DNA of 64,000 nucleotides from Amaranthus tricolor (taxonomy: Eukaryota > Streptophyta > Magnoliopsida > Caryophyllales > Amaranthaceae), in assembly GCF_026212465.1 (NCBI RefSeq), contig NC_080051.1, positions 17,809,959-17,873,958 of the forward strand, written 5' to 3'. Below the pieces are notes generated by a model. The model did no database searches. It had not been told where the DNA came from and saw only the letters and a program-made list of their open reading frames with translations. Shown piece by piece: positions 61,431 to 64,000 of the stretch; the first letter of the stretch is position 1; each line of letters starts with the position of its first letter. Both the position numbers and the translations under genes were made by a program.

Positions 61431-64000
61431 TTTTATAATGACAAATACTTAATAACTAATTTAATTGAAAATATTCAATCAGTTACAACTTTTATTAATT
61501 AAATAAGAAGTCTAACAAGTAGGATAACGAGTCACGTCATAATAAAAAAGGGATATTAAATATCACAGATTACTCCACAATGTTAGAGCCTAAAAGCAGA
61601 TCAAATTAAGTTGGCCATTTTCTTGTTCTCTTTACCTTCCTTGAAACAGTCGTATTATTAATGAGATTTCATTAGTTGTTTTAGCGACTATTTTTTATAT
61701 ATATATTTGTGCATTACTAATTAAAATTTAATTAGTGATGGTAGTAATTTGAAAAATTTCTACGATGATTAGAAACTTGTCAATTCGTAACGTAGTTATG
61801 AAGTGTAACAAGTAACGTAAACTTTGGAGATAAAACTTAAAGTTGAACAACTACCCATAACATTTCGGGATAATTATAATACTTATCCGAAAATTTATTT
61901 TACCCATGTTGAGAATAAATTAAATATTTCATAAACATATACAAGTGATTTTTAAACATGAAGTTCATAGTACATAACTTGTTACATGTACAACAACTTT
62001 TATCCAAATCTTAAACTATCTTAGATAAATCTTTTCAAAACTATAATAGATCAATTTGGGGACAAAGATCACCTCCCAACAACTAAAACCAACCAGCTAT
62101 GGCTACCCCATTTTCCTCCATTGTATGCTCTTTATTCACTTACACACAAGTTAATTGTTCTACCCAAGACCCCCTCTTGTCCTAGTCAATGTTGGGCATC
62201 ATTACATGTATGCAAAGACCAAATTCAAGAGCCAAAGAATATGATTTTTTCTGTAGAAAATCAGCTCCCCCATCATTTTCATTTCACTCATAAATTGTCA
62301 CTTAATACACTAACAAAGTCATTCAAACAACTTCCCTAAAAAATACTTCTACAAGTCCTACATGTTTTCTACTTTAAAATCTCACTAAAACCACTTGAAA
62401 AACACTCATTTTAGAGCATAATAGCTGCTGTCCAGATTAATAAAATTATCATATACTCCTCAAGGTATTCATATAAACACATACAAGACCATCTCTAATT
62501 ACCTCCAAACAAAACACTTTCATTTCCTTACAAAAACACTTACAAAAAGACTATTTATATGAAGTTTATGAACATGAAAACTTCATAAAAACATTATTCA
62601 TTTTATTATACTTCATCCATATCACTTTGGAGAAGGTATTATAAATTCAAATACAACTTATAATAGAACAAGTACATATAAAAATGATTTTTGTATGAAA
62701 TCTTCTCATAAATAAAGTATGTTATAAAGATATATTTTATGACTAAAAGAGGAAAAATCATCACTTGCATAAATCTATAAAAGTTGAAAACTAAGAAAAT
62801 GTATTTTCGCAAACTTATAAATTTTCTTACTTTAAGGATTTAAGTAAAATTATGGGACTAAATTAAGTATATTGCTCAACATAATAAGTATACTCCAATT
62901 TTCACTTCTCTCCTTAGATCATGGATGGAATCTGATAGATGTTGGGATGAGTATGGAGTAATTATTTGAAGGGACTATGGTGTTTATTTTTTTATCCATA
63001 ATACCCTTAATGTAGTTAAAATTAACTGTTCTTCAATGCCAAAAAAAATTTTATAGACTACAAAATTTTGTTTTGAGACGGAAGTAGGAAGTTTGTGTTT
63101 CGGGACCAAGAATCTTTTTCTTGCTGTGTTAATCATAGATTTACAGTTTAGTCAATCAGTTTTCTCTTGTATTCTTTACCATCTCTCTTCGAACATTTTC
63201 TTCTCCCACCGAAGAATTTTTTTGGAACAAATGGATTATCACTTTCCTTGTTTTGGAACTCCATTCATGAATTTCTTTTAAAAGAGGTACGGTTATAGTT
63301 TTCTGAACTTTACTCCTATGATATCGTATTCTTATTATTTCACTTCTCTCCTTCCTCTTTTACACAAGGACTGATAATTTAAAGTAGTTCAGGGGGCTGA
63401 CTTATCTTATTGATTTATAGAATAGAATTCCGGATGCTTCCAAAAATCATAGTCTCTTCCCAATTCAAACTAGTTATTATATCAAACATATTAGTGCCAT
63501 GTTACGTTTTTGGTAGTGAGATTCTGGTTCTTTTCATTGATTTTTTTGTAGATCTAAGTTGAATATATTTTTGGGTGCTTGGGTTCAAAGGGATATAAGA
63601 TAGAGTATTGTTCAAGAGTGCTATTGCAGTGTTTAAGGTACTGTTTTTAATGTTGATTTGATCGAATTATGTACTAGGATCACCTTGGATATTCTGACTG
63701 AGTTATCTAAGTATCACATGCTATTGATAATTCCATTATCATTAGGATTTAGGAATACCATGCTGCAAATTGTAATAAGCAAAAGATTCAATGTGATTAT
63801 TAAGGAAAACTTTTTGATGAGGATTTGCCGTTGAAACTTGAAAGTCATTTGAACCAAAAACCTTAAAGCACATTGGCACACATATGAGGTGTGAATTTGA
63901 ATTTAGATCAAGCTAGTAATGAACCCACCATAGCTACGAATCTTTTTTTCTTGCTGTGTATGGTGCCTATTCAATCTCATTTGAACTAATTTCGATTTGG
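61431..64000. other. intergenic, possible flank of a gene off the right edge
   Basis: No recognisable coding region. Composition becomes less A/T-monotonous after about 63060, with small frames (for example 63093-63281) that match nothing I know. This could be the leader of a gene beyond the window. Confidence 0.3.

Noticed and set aside
63093..63281. 62-residue frame near the right edge as a gene start
   Set aside because: No domain or convincing start context; left as possible untranslated sequence.

Overview
This window looks like nuclear DNA from a dicot plant. It is AT-rich and gene-poor, with spliced genes whose introns follow GT-AG, plant-type TATA boxes, a histone H4 carrying the plant residues Ile60 and Arg77, and many plant-type transposable elements. 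The repeat style suggests Caryophyllales, perhaps Amaranthaceae, but that is an impression from memory and was not tested. No prokaryotic, viral, organellar or CRISPR features were seen.

Layout. At 1-2332 (+) lies the 3' part of a Sec14-like (CRAL-TRIO) lipid-transfer protein gene. Its 5' end is off the window, and a frameshift inside the lipid-binding domain suggests a pseudogene or a sequence error. From 2.3 to 39.5 kb there is no intact gene. This stretch is a graveyard of transposons: pieces of an RTE-type LINE (5.3-6.2, 11.3-11.6, 20.5-22.8 and 30.2-30.4 kb), a solo LTR nested in one of them, a CACTA/En-Spm transposase fragment, a Mutator-like foldback element, several MITE families, and a TRIM family whose copies all lie on the minus strand. 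At 39.8-42.8 kb (+) is an intact three-exon gene for an 817-residue FUSC/ArAE-type membrane transporter. After more repeats (42.8-49.6 kb), a 12-exon gene for cytosolic UDP-glucuronic acid decarboxylase (UXS, 342 aa) lies at 50.3-54.9 kb (+). It converges on an intronless histone H4 gene at 55.8-56.1 kb (-). Right of H4 come a roughly 1.1-kb AAT/ATT microsatellite tract with GC-rich repeated blocks, another LINE 3' end, tandem repeats, and a CACTA-like terminus. The last 2.5 kb holds no recognisable gene.

The genes do not form a functional cluster: lipid transfer, anion or aromatic-acid transport, nucleotide-sugar synthesis for cell walls, and chromatin. The most informative content is the transposon record. 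It includes a solo LTR whose target site can be read from a paralogous empty LINE copy, a MITE nested in a TRIM, a MITE-like element enclosing a GC-rich gene-like segment, and a long-armed inverted repeat with a 9-bp target duplication. All boundaries were read by eye.
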